A stretch of 64,000 nucleotides of DNA. Origin: Pegea sp. RAD2-039. Lineage: Eukaryota > Chordata > Thaliacea > Salpida > Salpidae. This document shows positions 21,473-34,380 of the stretch, piece after piece. The DNA lies in the NCBI GenBank assembly GCA_034620365.1, contig JAQGEQ010000084.1:1-64000 (forward strand), written 5' to 3'. The position numbers and the translations under genes are program-made. The notes under the pieces were generated by a model. It ran no database searches, was not told the origin of the DNA, and was given only the letters and a program-made list of their open reading frames with translations. The first letter of the stretch is position 1; every line of letters starts with the position of its first letter.

Positions 21473-23141
21473 TTTGAGTTGAAAAAAATGATAAAAGTCC
21501 CTTTGAGAAGTTTCAAGAAATCTTGAAGGTTGGTTATAAACAACTCATTAAATTGAATTAAACTTTTTCTGAAAAAAATAATTTGAAAAATGTTTAACTG
21601 AAATATTTGGAAAAGTTTTTTTATATAATTTTAAATATTTATAGAATTAAATAAATAATAATTACATATTTTGATAAATAAGATGTTAAAGTAGATATAA
21701 ATAAAAGTAAAAAAATAACTTTTGTAACCTTATTAAAGTTTTTTTTTTTATAAATTATTTATATCTTTAGTTTATCAAATAAAATATAAGACTTTAAACA
21801 TAAATTAAGTAATTAAATGATTATTCATTATAGCCTTTAAAAACTTTAAATATTTCAAAATATTGGTAATAATATATTTTATAATAACAATTCTAATGAA
21901 ATGAAATTAATATAATTTAGGAAGTTCAACAATTATTAATCAAAGCTCTTATACACATATGTCGACGTGGTTTTGATAGATATAAGTCCACTTCGCCCAT
22001 TCATTCACAGAATGCAAAACATAAGTTTTTAATTCCAAATAAAGTCTAAATTCGTTGTTTCTTAAAAAGGTTTAAAGAAAATTAGATAAAATTTTTTTAT
22101 GATATATTTTGCATCATCAATAATATATTACTCAAAGTCAAACTTGCTGATATGTTTAAACTGAAAATTGTTTATTAGCTGGGGTACTTATAATAAAAAC
22201 TGTACACATTATTATGTTCTTATTTACTTTATGATTAGACTTTTTCATAAAATAATAGTCGAAATTAAAGTATTAGATACGATTTACTAAAATTTTATAT
22301 TTTGTTATTAGAATATCTATTATCAAAATTTAATTCAAAATTAATGCAGGGCTTTAAATGAAAATATCTTGTAGTTAAACTTTTGTTATTATTATTATTA
22401 AAAACTTTTTTGCTGAAACAGTTGAGAAATTATAAATTGAAAATTATTATTGTCAAAATTATTAATAAAAAATGTTTAAAAAATTTTAAAACTTATCGAA
22501 TTTAAACAAAGTAAAAAATAAAAATATATTTAAAGAAGTTATTTTATTTATCAAATAATGTTTAGAAACACTAGTAGCTTAGGACGCTAGTTTAACTTCC
22601 GAAATTAATTATAATAAATAAATTTATTTTTAGCACATTTATTTACGGTAATTTAAAATCGTAAAAAAAATGATCAGTTTTATAAATTCTAAATTTTAAG
22701 TTTTCAAATAAATAATTTACATGTGAAAATATCAATTAAAAATATCAGTTTTAAAACAATTTTTTATATTTAGTTTTTATTTTTGAAATGCAACAATCAT
22801 CAAAAATGATCAAAAAAACTAATTTTTATATAAGTGAGTTAAAAATATATTTCAAATGAAATTATAAAATAACTACTTTTAATTAATATTCTAATTTTAA
22901 CATTAAATTACTAATTGATATGTTTACTTACTATTTCATTTCAAAATTCATTTTTATATTTTAATTTTTAGATTTCTTCTTCTAATTGCTTTTAGTTTAA
23001 AGAGTTTAAGAAATCTAAATAAATTTTTGTTGTTGTTAAAAGTTGGCTCTTTTATCTGTCTTTTTTGTTTGTTTGCTTAAATTAGAAATATGTTTTTCTA
23101 TTTTAGTGTAATTGTTGCAAAATTTCTGTTTCAAAAAATTC
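21473..23141. other. divergent intergenic region ZIP9 / CSTPP1
   Basis: About 1.7 kb, very AT-rich with many homopolymer runs. No coding potential, repeat family or clear regulatory motif recognised. Confidence 0.5.
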
Positions 23142-24553
23142 ATGTTTTTAGATAAACATCAAATAAAGTTTTATTTGGAGGATGCAATTTGCCAACTGTT
23201 AGAAAACAAAAATGAAACTGGCAAATCAAATCCAGCTAAATTTCTTTCTGACTAGTTAGTTAAATTTAAAGTTGATTTCATCTATAAAACTTTTTTTTAG
23301 TTTTTATAGTGTTCATAATGGAGCTCATATTTTATTTCGAGAATATAATTATCTCCAAGCAACTCAATATAACCGAAAACATCTCATCAAAATGATTTGG
23401 AGCTGTTTTCGTAACGTTTCAACTGAAGGATGTAAAAGATTTCTATTCTTCTTCATATTTTTAAACAAGTTTAATTTCAGCTGAACTGCTGAGTGTACAA
23501 GAATATCATTCCTTGATAACTTTAATTTGTTTTGATTTTCCGCTTGAAGTTGTTCAAGATACTTTTAAAATTGTTCTAATGGAAGATGCTTCCGACTGTT
23601 TCATGTCATTTGTTGACTTTTTGTATGCTCTTCAAATACAAGTGATTTATGAAGGTATTGCCAAAATATCATAAAAACTAGTTTTGATACCAAGTATGTA
23701 GACTTTATATAGAGCCCATTCATTACAAATCTATTTGACATTTTTTAATCTGTAGTACTAACCAAAAGAAGCTTACATAAGAAAAAGCTTTGTGGTTAAA
23801 ATAAAGACCTTTGTGCTTGTCATAGAACTCTGATATTAGTCCTACAGCGCCCAAAGCTGCTACTTTACTTTAAATATATTGAAATTTTTCCCTAAAGTTG
23901 ACTAACTTAAAGCTTGATTTAAAGAATTATTTTTCAAAATTGAATTAAAACTTGGACAATTTTTTTCATAGAATTTGTTAAGTATACTAAAGAGGTTTTT
24001 GATAAATTACAAGTTGATGGTAAAGTAGGATTATCATCAGCTGACAAGTCTGATACAAGCCTTACTACTTATCAACAAGAAGGTAAACTTAGAATTATTT
24101 CTTCTTTAAATTGTAGTTTGCAAATTGCTTTAATAATTTATTTTGAGCAACAACTTTTTAGAAACTGTTTTAGTTTTCATCAAGATCTTTTTGGATCTTA
24201 CTATAATTTGTATTTAATTTAAATTTATTCTGAATTATTGATTTATTTTTTTTTAAGATTTAGATTCTAAAGTCTTTCTAGAAGCCCTAACAATGCTCTA
24301 CTCAAAAATGAAAGTCAACTTTTCATCGCCATCAATAAATCTGTTTGAAAAAGAGTTGATGAAAACAAACAAAATCACATTTTATAGTTTTCTCACATCT
24401 CTCAGTAAAAGCCAACAAATCAATTTAGAGATCGGTCAGTTTTAGATAAGCTTATTTTTTGTTTTATTGATTTATTTTTTAGGTGTATTACCTGGAAGAG
24501 AAAAGGTTTTTGAAGGCAAAGATGTTAGCTTATTTTCAGGTAATCTAAATTAA
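23142..24553 (+). CDS. CSTPP1: centriolar satellite tubulin polyglutamylase regulator (C11orf49)
   Basis: Its human counterpart interacts with the tubulin polyglutamylase complex at centriolar satellites. Six exons: 23142-23254, 23301-23431, 23481-23654, 23972-24082, 24258-24434, 24483-24553, giving 258 residues, shorter than human (about 330) because the C-terminal tail is missing. Seen: YLEDAICQLLEN, the strongly conserved GAHILFREYNYLQAT block, WSCFRNV, LLSVQEYH, FDFPLEV, IVLMEDASDCFMSFVDFL and ITFYSFLTSLSK. The start is uncertain: the ATG at 23142 opens the frame, but TTTTTAG at 23145-23151 could instead be an acceptor for an unseen first exon. Confidence 0.85.
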
Positions 24554-24909
24554 GATGAAACATCAATAAAACTTTATTTAGATACAACTGAAAGCATCAA
24601 TTAATCTTTCTAAGATGTAAAAATTATTGTTTTGTTGTTGTGATATGCTTCGAATAAATATATAAAGAAGAAAACTTTGTTGTTGTGAAGTCTCAAAATT
24701 TTATGGCTTCAAATACATTTGTAAAACTGCCAGCAGTTCTCTCATAAGACTTGATTAATTAATACGTAAAAGGTATCCTGATATAAAAATCATGTAAAAA
24801 TACAAGAGGTTTCAGTCAAATACAAACAGCTAACGTAGAATCAGTTTCAATTACACCGAATATAAATACTAGAGGATTTAGTCTCATGACTTGATCTCTT
24901 GCATCTGTG
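24554..24909. other. convergent 3' intergenic region
   Basis: About 350 bases between the stops of two convergent genes. AATAAA-like signals are present on both strands. Nothing else seen. Confidence 0.5.
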
Positions 24910-26936
24910 TCATGATCTCATCTCTTGCATCTGTGTCATCTTGATTTTTCTTTGGAATTCATTGATAAAACTTTTCTTATTTGAGATAAATCCCCACGGG
25001 AAGTTTGAAGTCGAACTTTTCATAATTGAAAGAGCCAACTGAAATGATCTCAAAGCTTTTTTATATCTTTTAAATGCAACTTCACAAGACCCTTTGTGAT
25101 AAAGAAACAAACTCACAAAGATATTCTTCTTTAAATGCTTCTCGGGAGAAAGATTATACTGAGATACAGTTTTACGAAGCAAAGAATAGGAGGCGGAAAT
25201 GAAACCAATATCAAAAAGCAAGATGAATGTGATATATGATGATAGATAGGTGTAATCGTAACGTAACTGCTCAGCAAGTTCAGGTAGCTTCAATAAAAAC
25301 TTATTTAATTCTGTATAAATGGTTTTGACAATTTGATGTCTTTTAAGTGTATCCATTTTAGTAGAAGTAATGGCAAGAAGTAGAGAATAACAAAAACACT
25401 TGTATGTATGTAAGTAGTAAGCAGTATTTTGTTGCTGCTGCTGTTTTAGAAACATAGAATCTGATAAATCTAAAGCAATCAGGTAAAATATGGAAGCTTC
25501 AAAAGGTTTTTTAAACTTTAAAAATTGTTCGGCAAATTTGTTGATGGAATTGATGTGTATTTGGCAAGCTGAAATAGAATTTATGATTTGTTGAAGTAAA
25601 TATCTGTTGCTGTCTCGAAAATCAAAATTTTGTTGGATATTTTGTACTAGCTTCGATAACATTTTATTTCCTGGTCTTTCAACGTCTGTTTCTGTAGAAA
25701 AACTTTTAGAACAAATTTTACCAAATGACTTCATTTACCTTCTATAGTGAAGATAGACATCAATTTTTCTAAATCTTTTTTGTAATCTAAAAGTCTAAAA
25801 GTGAATGAAATGTTCAAAATTATTTCAGTTGTTGCTTACTTTCAATTCGTTGCTTTCTAGTCGAAGATGCAATTGGACAAACTTGTTTAGGAATCAATTC
25901 TGTAAAAAGTAAAATTACTTTTTGTGTTATTTAAATAAAACTTAAAATAAAATCCATTAAAGTTGTTCAATCTGACTTCAACAGGAAGAGATGGCAAAAC
26001 ATAACAAAAGTTTATTCATTATTTATTCACTAAACATACAAAACCTAGTTTTCAATTAAATAATAAAATCTACTTTTTATGACTCATCAAAATAGTTCAC
26101 AAGACAAAAATTCAATCACAATTTTCAATTTAATATTTCAAGAACTTAATGGCAAAAGAAACAAATTGAAAAAACTTTCTTCTAACATAAAATAATATTT
26201 CTAAGGAAATATTTCTAACTTTTAAGCATCAGAAATAAATTAAATTGTTTCAAATACCTTTGTTAATTGGGCTTAAATGAAAAATTCTTCTTCTTTTTAC
26301 ATAAGTACTTCCAGAAGAAACAGCTAAAAGATAAAAATTAAATCAATTTTTAATGCAAAAAAATGAATTTTTACCAGATCTTTTCGCTCCTATAATAACT
26401 TTTGTTGAAGTTAAATCACATTTTGAGGCTCTCAAGTTCTTGAATAAAGCCTTTTCTGTAGAAACTGCAATGTCTGAATCAATTTCTAATTATTAATAAT
26501 AAAATTCATGTTGGGATATATTGTTGATAAAATAAATGAAATAAAAATAAATTTTTATTAAATATTTTAACTTAAAATAACTCAATACTTTAATATTTAT
26601 AGCTGCAAGTGACAAATATATACATCTCACATATAAAACAAAATCAAATACACTTGTCTAATTGAGGAGATGTCTTATGCCAGAGTAGTATTCAGTAAAA
26701 TAAGAGTTATTATTGTGAATAAAAAGAAATATATTTCTACAATTACAAATTATTATCTGCAGCTCCTAATTAGGTTAAAAGGATTAAATTAAAATATTTT
26801 TATAAAAAAGCAATATCACAAAATATATAGAGAATGATTAACCCAAATTTGTATCTGATGATTTTCTTCGTTTCTTTCCAAAAATAATTCCAATTTTTGA
26901 GTAAATCTTATTTTCAGCAGGTTTATTAGATTCCAT
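24910..26936 (-). CDS. unrecognised protein with helical (TPR-like) C-terminal region
   Basis: Not recognised. Six exons join in phase: 26936-26843, 26485-26375, 26323-26258, 25899-25840, 25786-25739, 25691-24910, giving 386 residues. The first ~125 residues are basic and polar, with clusters such as GKKRRK and YVKRRRIF that could be nuclear localisation signals. The remainder is predicted by eye to be mostly amphipathic helices, with a QQQQQ run. A late segment (YHKGSCEVAFKRYKKALRSF) has the spacing of a TPR-type repeat. The open frame alone would suggest a start at 25734, but that ATG lies in a 47-base intron, so the longer model is preferred. Function unknown. Confidence 0.62.
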
Positions 26937-29262
26937 TCAAAGTTATTATATTAAACCAATACATAATAAAAATTACAAAATATATTAATACCTAAAAGAT
27001 ATTCAGCACAAAAATTATTAGTTATATATTTACATTAAAATTTTATTAATAAGATATATAATAAGTAAACAAACAGAACAAAATTATTCATTAAAATTTG
27101 CATGTTTTATAAAAATAAAAAAATTGTTTATATTATTACTATATTTGTATTTTATAATATTTGAAAAATAAAACAATATTTTTAGAAGTAAAGTTAATAC
27201 TAAAAACGAAATAAATATTATTTCTGTGATTAAAGTTTTAAAATATCAAAAATGTTATCTATTTATTATAATAAAGATTTTTAAGTAAAATATTACTAAT
27301 GTTTAAAATATCTAAATTGCTGATATTTCATTTTTATTGAAACTTTCTCTTTAATTTAAATATAAAACAAAACACGGATGAGTTAAACACTGTTTTATAT
27401 AAACAAAATAAATAGATTTAAAAAAAGTAACTAATTCTTATGTTTAAAAAACTTCATAAAAATAAAATCATGATTAATTTACTGTTCATTAAAATTAGTC
27501 ATAAAAAATATTTGAAAAAACAAACTTATCATTAAAACTATTTTATTTCGAGCCAGAAACAACCAAGGAATTTCTGACGAGATAATATTATTTTCAAAAG
27601 ATTGATGGAAAATATGTTTAAAATATTACTTATTTTCCAAATAACTTTTTGGGTTTAAAAAATAACTTTTAGCAAAGGAACAGCTTTATAAAAAATATAA
27701 TGAAATGTAATAATTGTCAGGAGTATTTATATATAGTAATGCCTATTTCAGCCGGGAACGGCCATGCTGGATGTGCTTTGAAAGATGATATTAAAAACAA
27801 AGAAAGACAAAAAGCTGCAAAAAAAATTAAAAAGCAAAACTTAGTTAGGTGCAAAAGGACTAATAACGAAGTTGTTGGTTGACAAAATTAATTACAAACA
27901 ATTATTTTAATCTTTCAAACAAGGAATATAATTCAGTTGTTTCTTTATATATTTTTATAAATGATAAAACGGTTAAATTAAACTATCGAAAATAGATTAA
28001 GAACAAAGGTTTATATTTTTAACTCAAGCAGGAGAAGAAAAAAAATAAGCTTTGAATTGCTACTTGTTTATGCGCTTTGATAGTAGTGAAGCGTGCGCTG
28101 AAATCCCTCACTCTTTAAGCCCAATGTTTGGATAGACGCATCCAGTGACCTGGGGCAGTGGCATCAAAGTCAACAACTTGTAGGTTTTTTGTCTCAGTTT
28201 CCTTCCCCTGACTAAACCACATGGCACTAGTTGTCCAAAGTTTGGGAATGTATTTTCTGTACCCTCAGGAAAACGGCGAAATTTCGATATTTTAGTTTTA
28301 AAATATCATAAAAACATTTATAAGTCGCTATTCATCAAACAGTTTCAAAAAATGTTATTTAAGGATCAGTTAAATATTTCTAGTGTTGTATTTTCAAATT
28401 TTAATATAGAACATGTGACATCAAAGAAAATGAAGTAAATGCGAATTATTAATAAGACATATTAAAAAAAAAGATGGAACCACGGCTTGCTAGGGGTCTT
28501 TGTTACTAAATACGCTTTAGAAATGATTTTTAAAAAATTGCAGAACTGTAAATATAAACTACTTAATTCTAAGCGGTTTGATAACTATAGAAAAAATAAT
28601 TTATTTTGGAAAAATTTATTGTAATGTTCCAAAGTGGTCTACATCATGTTTGGCGCTATTGCAATAGTTAATGCACTATAAATTCGATTTATTAAAAGTA
28701 AAAATAAAGTAGTTTGTTATAGAAAAAAATCAAACTACAAAAATATGGGAAAAACGATTTATTATTTAATTCTCATATTCACGTAAAGTCAGAAAATTCT
28801 TTCTTGCGACTGGTTTAGTACTTTTACAGTTTTATCACTTGAATACTTTAAATTTCAATTGATGAGAAAACAAATTTTGTTAATTACGAATTTGATGCTC
28901 TTATTTATTATGAAGAAACATTCACTGAAAGTTACTTCATAAACTCATCAAAACAAATTTCATCCAAAGCTCTTTTTTAGTATATTTTTGGAAAAATTAT
29001 AAAAATAAAAAATCTTTATTTAATTATAGTAGAAAAAGTTATCTTAAAATGGATTTTCTTGGTCTAATTTAACAATTTCAAAAATAACTTGCAACAAATG
29101 TTTCCTGTAAATGCTTATTTATGAATGCTTTATTAAATAGATCTGGTAATTGAGTTTTAGATGTTAGACTCAAGTCAAAGCATAAAGCATTTAAAACTAA
29201 TAAAATCTAAATTATCTTTGTTGTTGTAAAAAAAAACTTAATTTAAAATTTTACATTTAATA
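26937..29262. other. intergenic with SINE-like fragment
   Basis: AT-rich. A small open frame at 27700-27882 has no family resemblance. A SINE family B copy lies at 28057-28190. A GC-richer stretch continues to about 28280 without recognisable features. Confidence 0.5.
28057..28190 (-). repeat. SINE-like element, family B
   Basis: Read on the minus strand it has CCCCAGGTCACT, then AAAGAGTGAGGG, CAGCGCACGCTTCAC and ATCAAAGCGCAT, collinear with the copy at 15405-15500. An extra ~25 bases separate the first two blocks. Confidence 0.45.
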
Positions 29263-30285
29263 AAATATTTGCATAAATTAATCTTGCATCATTTACATTC
29301 AAGATTTCCTCATTAAAAGTCGAAATTACAATTTTTTATTAGAATTATATAAAAATACTATTTCTTTTTCAAAAGCTTAAATGCAAACCTTCAGGTTTTG
29401 CTAAAAAATTAATCAGAGTATTTTGAAAAAAAGTTTATTAAAATATTTTAGAAAGCATTCGGAATATCATAAAGTAAAAATTTTTACAAATTGTTTATTA
29501 CAAAAAGACCAAAAAGATGACTCCTATTTTTCATCTTTGGACAAACTTTCAGATTTTTCATTCTTTTTTTCCTGATTTTTAGAAGAAATCTCTTTTTTAG
29601 GAGCCTGTGAAGACTCTGGTTTCATTTCATCTTTTTTTTTCTGTTCCTCATTTTTAACAGCCTTTCGTCTTCTGCAAAAAACATTTAGTTTGTATCAACA
29701 ACAAAACGTAAACAAAACTAATTTCCAAAAACTTAAACATAGCAAATGATTTTATAAATAATTACTGGTAAGATGCAGCCATAAATGCTCTGGCACTATC
29801 AGCCATTTTCCCACCTCAATCTATAAAAAAGACAGAAAACTAACTCTGAAAAATAACAAGTTATAATTATACTTAAAAAACTTCATCTAAATCAACATTC
29901 AAATATTCAAGCTCAAACAAAAACTAAATATATTGTAAACTTTTTCTGCCAAACTTAAAATCACAAAACTTTTTTTAGACTTTTATATTCACTCAATGAT
30001 ACAAACAAACAAGTTAATCTCAACTAGCAGTCCTAATTTCCTTAAATAGAAATGCAGAGCATGATACAGTTTCAAGAAAGTGAATTGAAGTTATATTTAT
30101 ACCTACAATTAAGCTGCATAATCGACTTTACATGGTTTAATTCTTAGGGGTTTATGTAAAATTATTTATGTAACTTAACTTCTACTTTTAATCAATTTTT
30201 TATTCAATTTAAAAAATAGTAATTTGTTGGAATTCTTGATATTTTGAAATACTTTTGTAAAGATTATGAGGAAAAACAAAGCAAC
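29263..30285. repeat. segmental duplication, copy 1 (partner 34381-35398)
   Basis: A 1023-base stretch nearly identical and in direct orientation to 34381-35398, differing by only a handful of substitutions and short indels (for example a 7-base deletion in copy 2 near its right end). It contains a complete two-exon gene. Homology starts and stops abruptly at AAATATTTGC and AAAGCAAC. Confidence 0.95.
29524..29806 (-). CDS. small Lys/Glu-rich protein, duplicate copy 1
   Basis: Not recognised. Two exons, 29806-29766 and 29671-29524, give 62 residues: a short start (MADSARAFMAASYQ) and then an extremely charged tail rich in Lys, Glu and Ser. TTTTTTATAG followed by ATTGAGGTGGGAAA and the ATG looks like a trans-splice acceptor (AG at 29821-29822). 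No transmembrane segment or known motif. The identical gene structure in the duplicate at 34643-34925 shows it was copied with its introns and flanks. Confidence 0.62.
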
Positions 30286-31059
30286 TTACTGTATAGATAA
30301 GAATAAATCTTATAAAAGATATTTGGTTTAAATTGTCAATTTGACTTAGAAAATCGCTCGTCAAATATGCTGCAAAGCAAGTATTAAACTGGATTCTTAC
30401 AAAAGGTTTGAAACTCTTGAGTATAAATTAAATATAAAGTTTTGATAAAAACAATTAATAAGATAAATTTGCCAAATTTACTTTTGAAGATAAGTTTCGT
30501 TACTTTAAGGTAAAAAAACAAAAAGATTTATAATAATATGACTAAAACATTTCATCATATTACTATACTCGGATTAATGATGTAATGATATTTTTATAAT
30601 ATTTGTAGAAAATAAACATATTCTTCATTAAATTTTTTAATTTAACTTTGAATAGTTAAGTTTTTTAGCTTATTTTTAATTGAATTCTTATTAAAAGTTA
30701 GATATTTGACATCCAGCTTTAAATTTATAAAATTTTCCTGATGTTTTACATTATTGGATTTAGTAAAAGTGAAAATAAAACTTATTTTGTTGTTTGGAAA
30801 GTAATTTTTTAATAAAGTTTTTATAAACTGTTAAAAAGCTTTTCTTCAAATCATTACTACGATTAACTTTAAAAATATATTATTAAGTGTAACAGCGCTG
30901 GTATATTTCAAAAATAAAATGTAGAAAATCACTAAATATTAATTAAAATACAACTGAACATATCTAGGTATTCACAAATTTGGTTAAATTGAGAATCAGT
31001 TTATTTTGTAGTCGACTCAAAGATGGCTGAAACTGATGATGTGGTAGAATTAAAAGTCC
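30286..31059. other. intergenic, nothing recognised
   Basis: AT-rich spacer between the small duplicated gene and the Ly6-like gene. No features supported. Confidence 0.5.
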
Positions 31060-31865
31060 TTAGAATCTTTTTAATAGAAAATATGCTAGAGCAGCAGCCA
31101 GACCTGTGATGTAGTTGACTTTCATAGTTGAAGAAGTGTTACAAAGATCTGTGAACAAAGCAGTTTTACATTAAATAAAATCTGATGAAAAATTAGTCAA
31201 AATATTAGTAAAACAAAATTTCTTTAATAATTAGTTTATATAAATAGTAATAAATTAGATTATTGAGATTATATACAATTATTACATGATTATAACTTAA
31301 TAATATTTTATATCGAAATTATTGTGTAAAAGAATTCGAAAATTTCTCTTTGAAAATAAGTTTTTAAGTAATCACCTTTTGCACAGAAGGAATTTGCATA
31401 ACTTTGACAACCTCTGTAAGCCATTCCAGTGCTTTCCACTAAAATATTTCGAAAATATTAACTTCAAAATCACTCACAACTAGAATATTTTATTTAATGA
31501 TGTTAAAACAAATACTTTACAAATAAAAAAAATTTGAAATGTTTTTCTTTAATCAAAATGACAATCTTATTTTTAATTTTGATAATTTACAAACCATATT
31601 CATATTTGCAACCAGAAAGAAACGGACATTTTTCAACAGTGGACAGGGTGATTTGACGATTGGGCACTGATAACACTTCAACGAGCTTCCTAAAAGTAAA
31701 TAATCCAAATTAGTTCATTATTTCTATAAAATTTCTAACTTGCTTCTTGTTAAAATTTGATAAATTTATGAAATTTTATTAAAATTGAAACTATAAAAAG
31801 CAAATCTGACCAAGTGTAGTGAAGCTACACAAAACCAAAAAGATGTAAAAATGTTGATGGTTCAT
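31060..31865 (-). pseudogene. Ly6/uPAR-like GPI-anchored protein with a frame break
   Basis: Ly6 proteins are small secreted or GPI-anchored three-finger domains. Four exon-like pieces are visible: 31865-31811 (signal peptide), 31689-31595, 31438-31376, 31148-31060. Seen: SSLKCYQC after the signal sequence, CPFLSGCKYEYG, RGCQSYANSFCAK, then the family-typical DLCN followed by a hydrophobic tail (about 20 residues) as in GPI-anchor signals. The second exon starts in one frame and its conserved cysteines continue in another. It is 95 bases long where 96 would keep phase with the next exon, so one base appears to be missing. This may be a recent pseudogene, an allele or a sequencing error. Confidence 0.6.
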
Positions 31866-33335
31866 ATTTAAAATATCCAAATTTCTCTTCAAAAAACTCT
31901 GGATTTGAAAAGAAAGTTTTAATAAAATAATTTTAAAAGAAAATGAATATAAAATACAAACAGAATCATCAATATTTTGAAGTTTGTAATAAAATATCTT
32001 TCAATAAACAATTTCTACCTCCTTATTCTTCATTGTTTTAAAAACTGTTTAAACTTTAGTTTAAAAAATAATTCTTTTATATACACATATAAGTTGTTTA
32101 TTTGGATTTTATAAACAGTTTTATAGTTCAAAGTTAAACTTTTAAATGTTGCTTTTTATAGATCTCTTTAATACCTTTCTAGTAATAATAAAAAGTAATT
32201 CTAAAACTTATAGAGCAGTGATTAAAGCTTTAAAAGTTTTTGTGAAAAATTCAATGATATGATAAAGTACTTCCTTAAATATATTTTTAAAGAAACGAAT
32301 ATTTTTCAACTACATTTAGAACAAAATAGTCAAAGAGGAAAAGCAACTGGCAGGTTGAAAGCTACTGCTTTAGAAGAATAGCTTAGAAAAACTTTATTTT
32401 TATTATCTACAAACTGATTTTATCAAATCATTAAAAAGTTGCTAAGTTTTTATTCATTTATTTTCAATAGAAACTATAAATACAACTGAAAAAATATCTG
32501 TAAAAATAATAACTTTTCTAACAGTTTCTTTAAACATTTCTTTATTCATTTTGTTAACAAAATAACCTTCTAAATGAAATCATTTATGCAATAATTGTCA
32601 AATTCATTCAAGTTTTATTTAGTTTTCTGATTTATTAAATGCAAGTTAAAAACAACTAATACTTTTATATTAAAAAAGTGTTTTTAATCATAATGGTAAG
32701 CAAATAAAACATTGTTATAAAATATATTTCCAATAAATAGTTGTGCAAATATAAAACTAATTATTTAGCATCTTTCAGGTTTCAAACATATTGTTGATGA
32801 TATTTATAAAAGTAAACAATTGTTTTCATTAATATTAAGTTTGTAATAAATTTACTGTTCATAAGTTATGATATTATAGATTTACAAAAAACCAACAAAA
32901 TAATAAAAAAGTTTGAAAAGATAAACGCATTTTATATTTTATTTATTACAAAAAACGCGAAGAAGGATTAAAGATAAAGATAGCACCACTCACTAACACA
33001 CATTCTCACAAATAATATAATTAAGATAGAAATATAGAATAAAAGCACATCTTAATTTAAATATATCTTTTATATAAACAAATTTAATTAACTAAAAGTA
33101 AAATTCTTATAATAGAAAATATGTTTACTAACAGTATAAAAAACATAATGAAGTTTTTATCTAAATTTATGTTAAACAGGCAACAAGAATTTAAAACTTT
33201 TCGACTTTATTTCTTATGCATTAACTTTAAAGTCAGTTAGAACATTTCTGTAAAAAATATTGTTACAATTGTTTATAAATAATTGTCTAAAGTAATAATT
33301 TTGTAAATAAATCTGATTTTTCTGAAGGACATAAG
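31866..33335. other. AT-rich region, possibly intronic
   Basis: No exon that I can support. If the coding pieces at 33336-33936 belong to a longer plus-strand gene, its earlier exons may lie here, but I could not find them. Confidence 0.4.
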
Positions 33336-33936
33336 CTCTCGGTGTGCTGATACACTCTCCCTATCTTAAACAAAGTTTTTGTGACTCTGTCTTTTCAATT
33401 ACAAAGATCTTATTTAACGTCGTAAATGATTCAACAAAAAAAATATTTCTATCTACAAAAGATTCTAAGTTTTCCTTTTTAATAAGAATGTTACTTGAGC
33501 AAACCAATCAAGAATGCTTTATCACTAAATTAGAAGTGGTCATTTTGGTTACTGTATTTTAAAGAAATTCTTTAAAAGTTTTCTATGTTGAACTGCTTAA
33601 ACAAATTTCAACACAGAATTCTCAAGACTTTTTCAGCTGCAAGATTCTTTTTCATTGTCTTTAACTTTTGTAAGAAACCCACAAAACTCTAAACTAGAAC
33701 CAAATATTAGTAGCAAAATGAGCTCTTCTATATTAATTCATCAATCGACCTTTTATAGTTTAATAGCTCATTCATACCTCGGTGGTTACTCTAAAACACT
33801 TGATCAGTATTACAACTATCTTTATGAAAGTTTACCAGCTTTCAAATGTTTCAAAAATTCAATCTTATATCAGCTTGGTGATAAGCTTCAAATAATTTCT
33901 AAAAAAAAAACAGATATATCAAAAGTGATTTTGTAG
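33336..33936 (+). CDS. 3' end of an unrecognised gene
   Basis: Two pieces join in phase: 33336-33535 and 33637-33936 (donor GAA|GTGGTC, acceptor TTTTTCAG), giving about 166 residues ending at TAG. An in-frame stop at 33332 and an AG at 33334-33335 suggest the first piece begins at a splice acceptor, so the 5' part is missing. The sequence is hydrophobic and helical (for example FSITKILFNVVND, HSYLGGYSKTLDQYYNYLYES). I do not recognise it; a helical-repeat protein is possible. Confidence 0.4.
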
Positions 33937-34380
33937 TTGTTTAACTTCAATTATATTGTTTTCAAAATGATCAATTTTATTATTGAGTTTCCAGCTTAAT
34001 TTAAAAATTAATTTTCGAAAGCAAGAATTGATTCTATTAAGAAATTTTGTATTAAACTGTTATTTTCTTGATTTATTTTGAATCTTTTTGTAATCAGATT
34101 TTTTAAACTTTTCTGCTAATAAATTTAAACGCGTTTTCTGGGTTCCTATTTAATTATGTTTATTATTTTTAAATGCGTAGAATAAATGAATAACCTCTGA
34201 CAATTAAAACAATTGAAAACTCTACAGATTATTCGTTGATTAAATTCTATTTTATTATTTTTCATTAATTAAGTTCAAAATTTGTTTAGAGCAACAAGTA
34301 TTTGAAAAATATAAATTAATTTGAACAAAATATTTAGCTAAAAACTGATAAGAAAATATTGATTAATTAATATTATTATT
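33937..34380. other. intergenic, nothing recognised
   Basis: AT-rich spacer ending at the left breakpoint of the second copy of the 1-kb duplication. Confidence 0.5.

Noticed and set aside
27700..27882. 60-codon plus-strand frame
   Set aside because: No homology recognised, isolated, and partly overlaps a stretch with weak similarity to repeat-like sequence at 2925-2967 (CCATGCTGG-TGTGC); too short to support either a gene or a repeat family.
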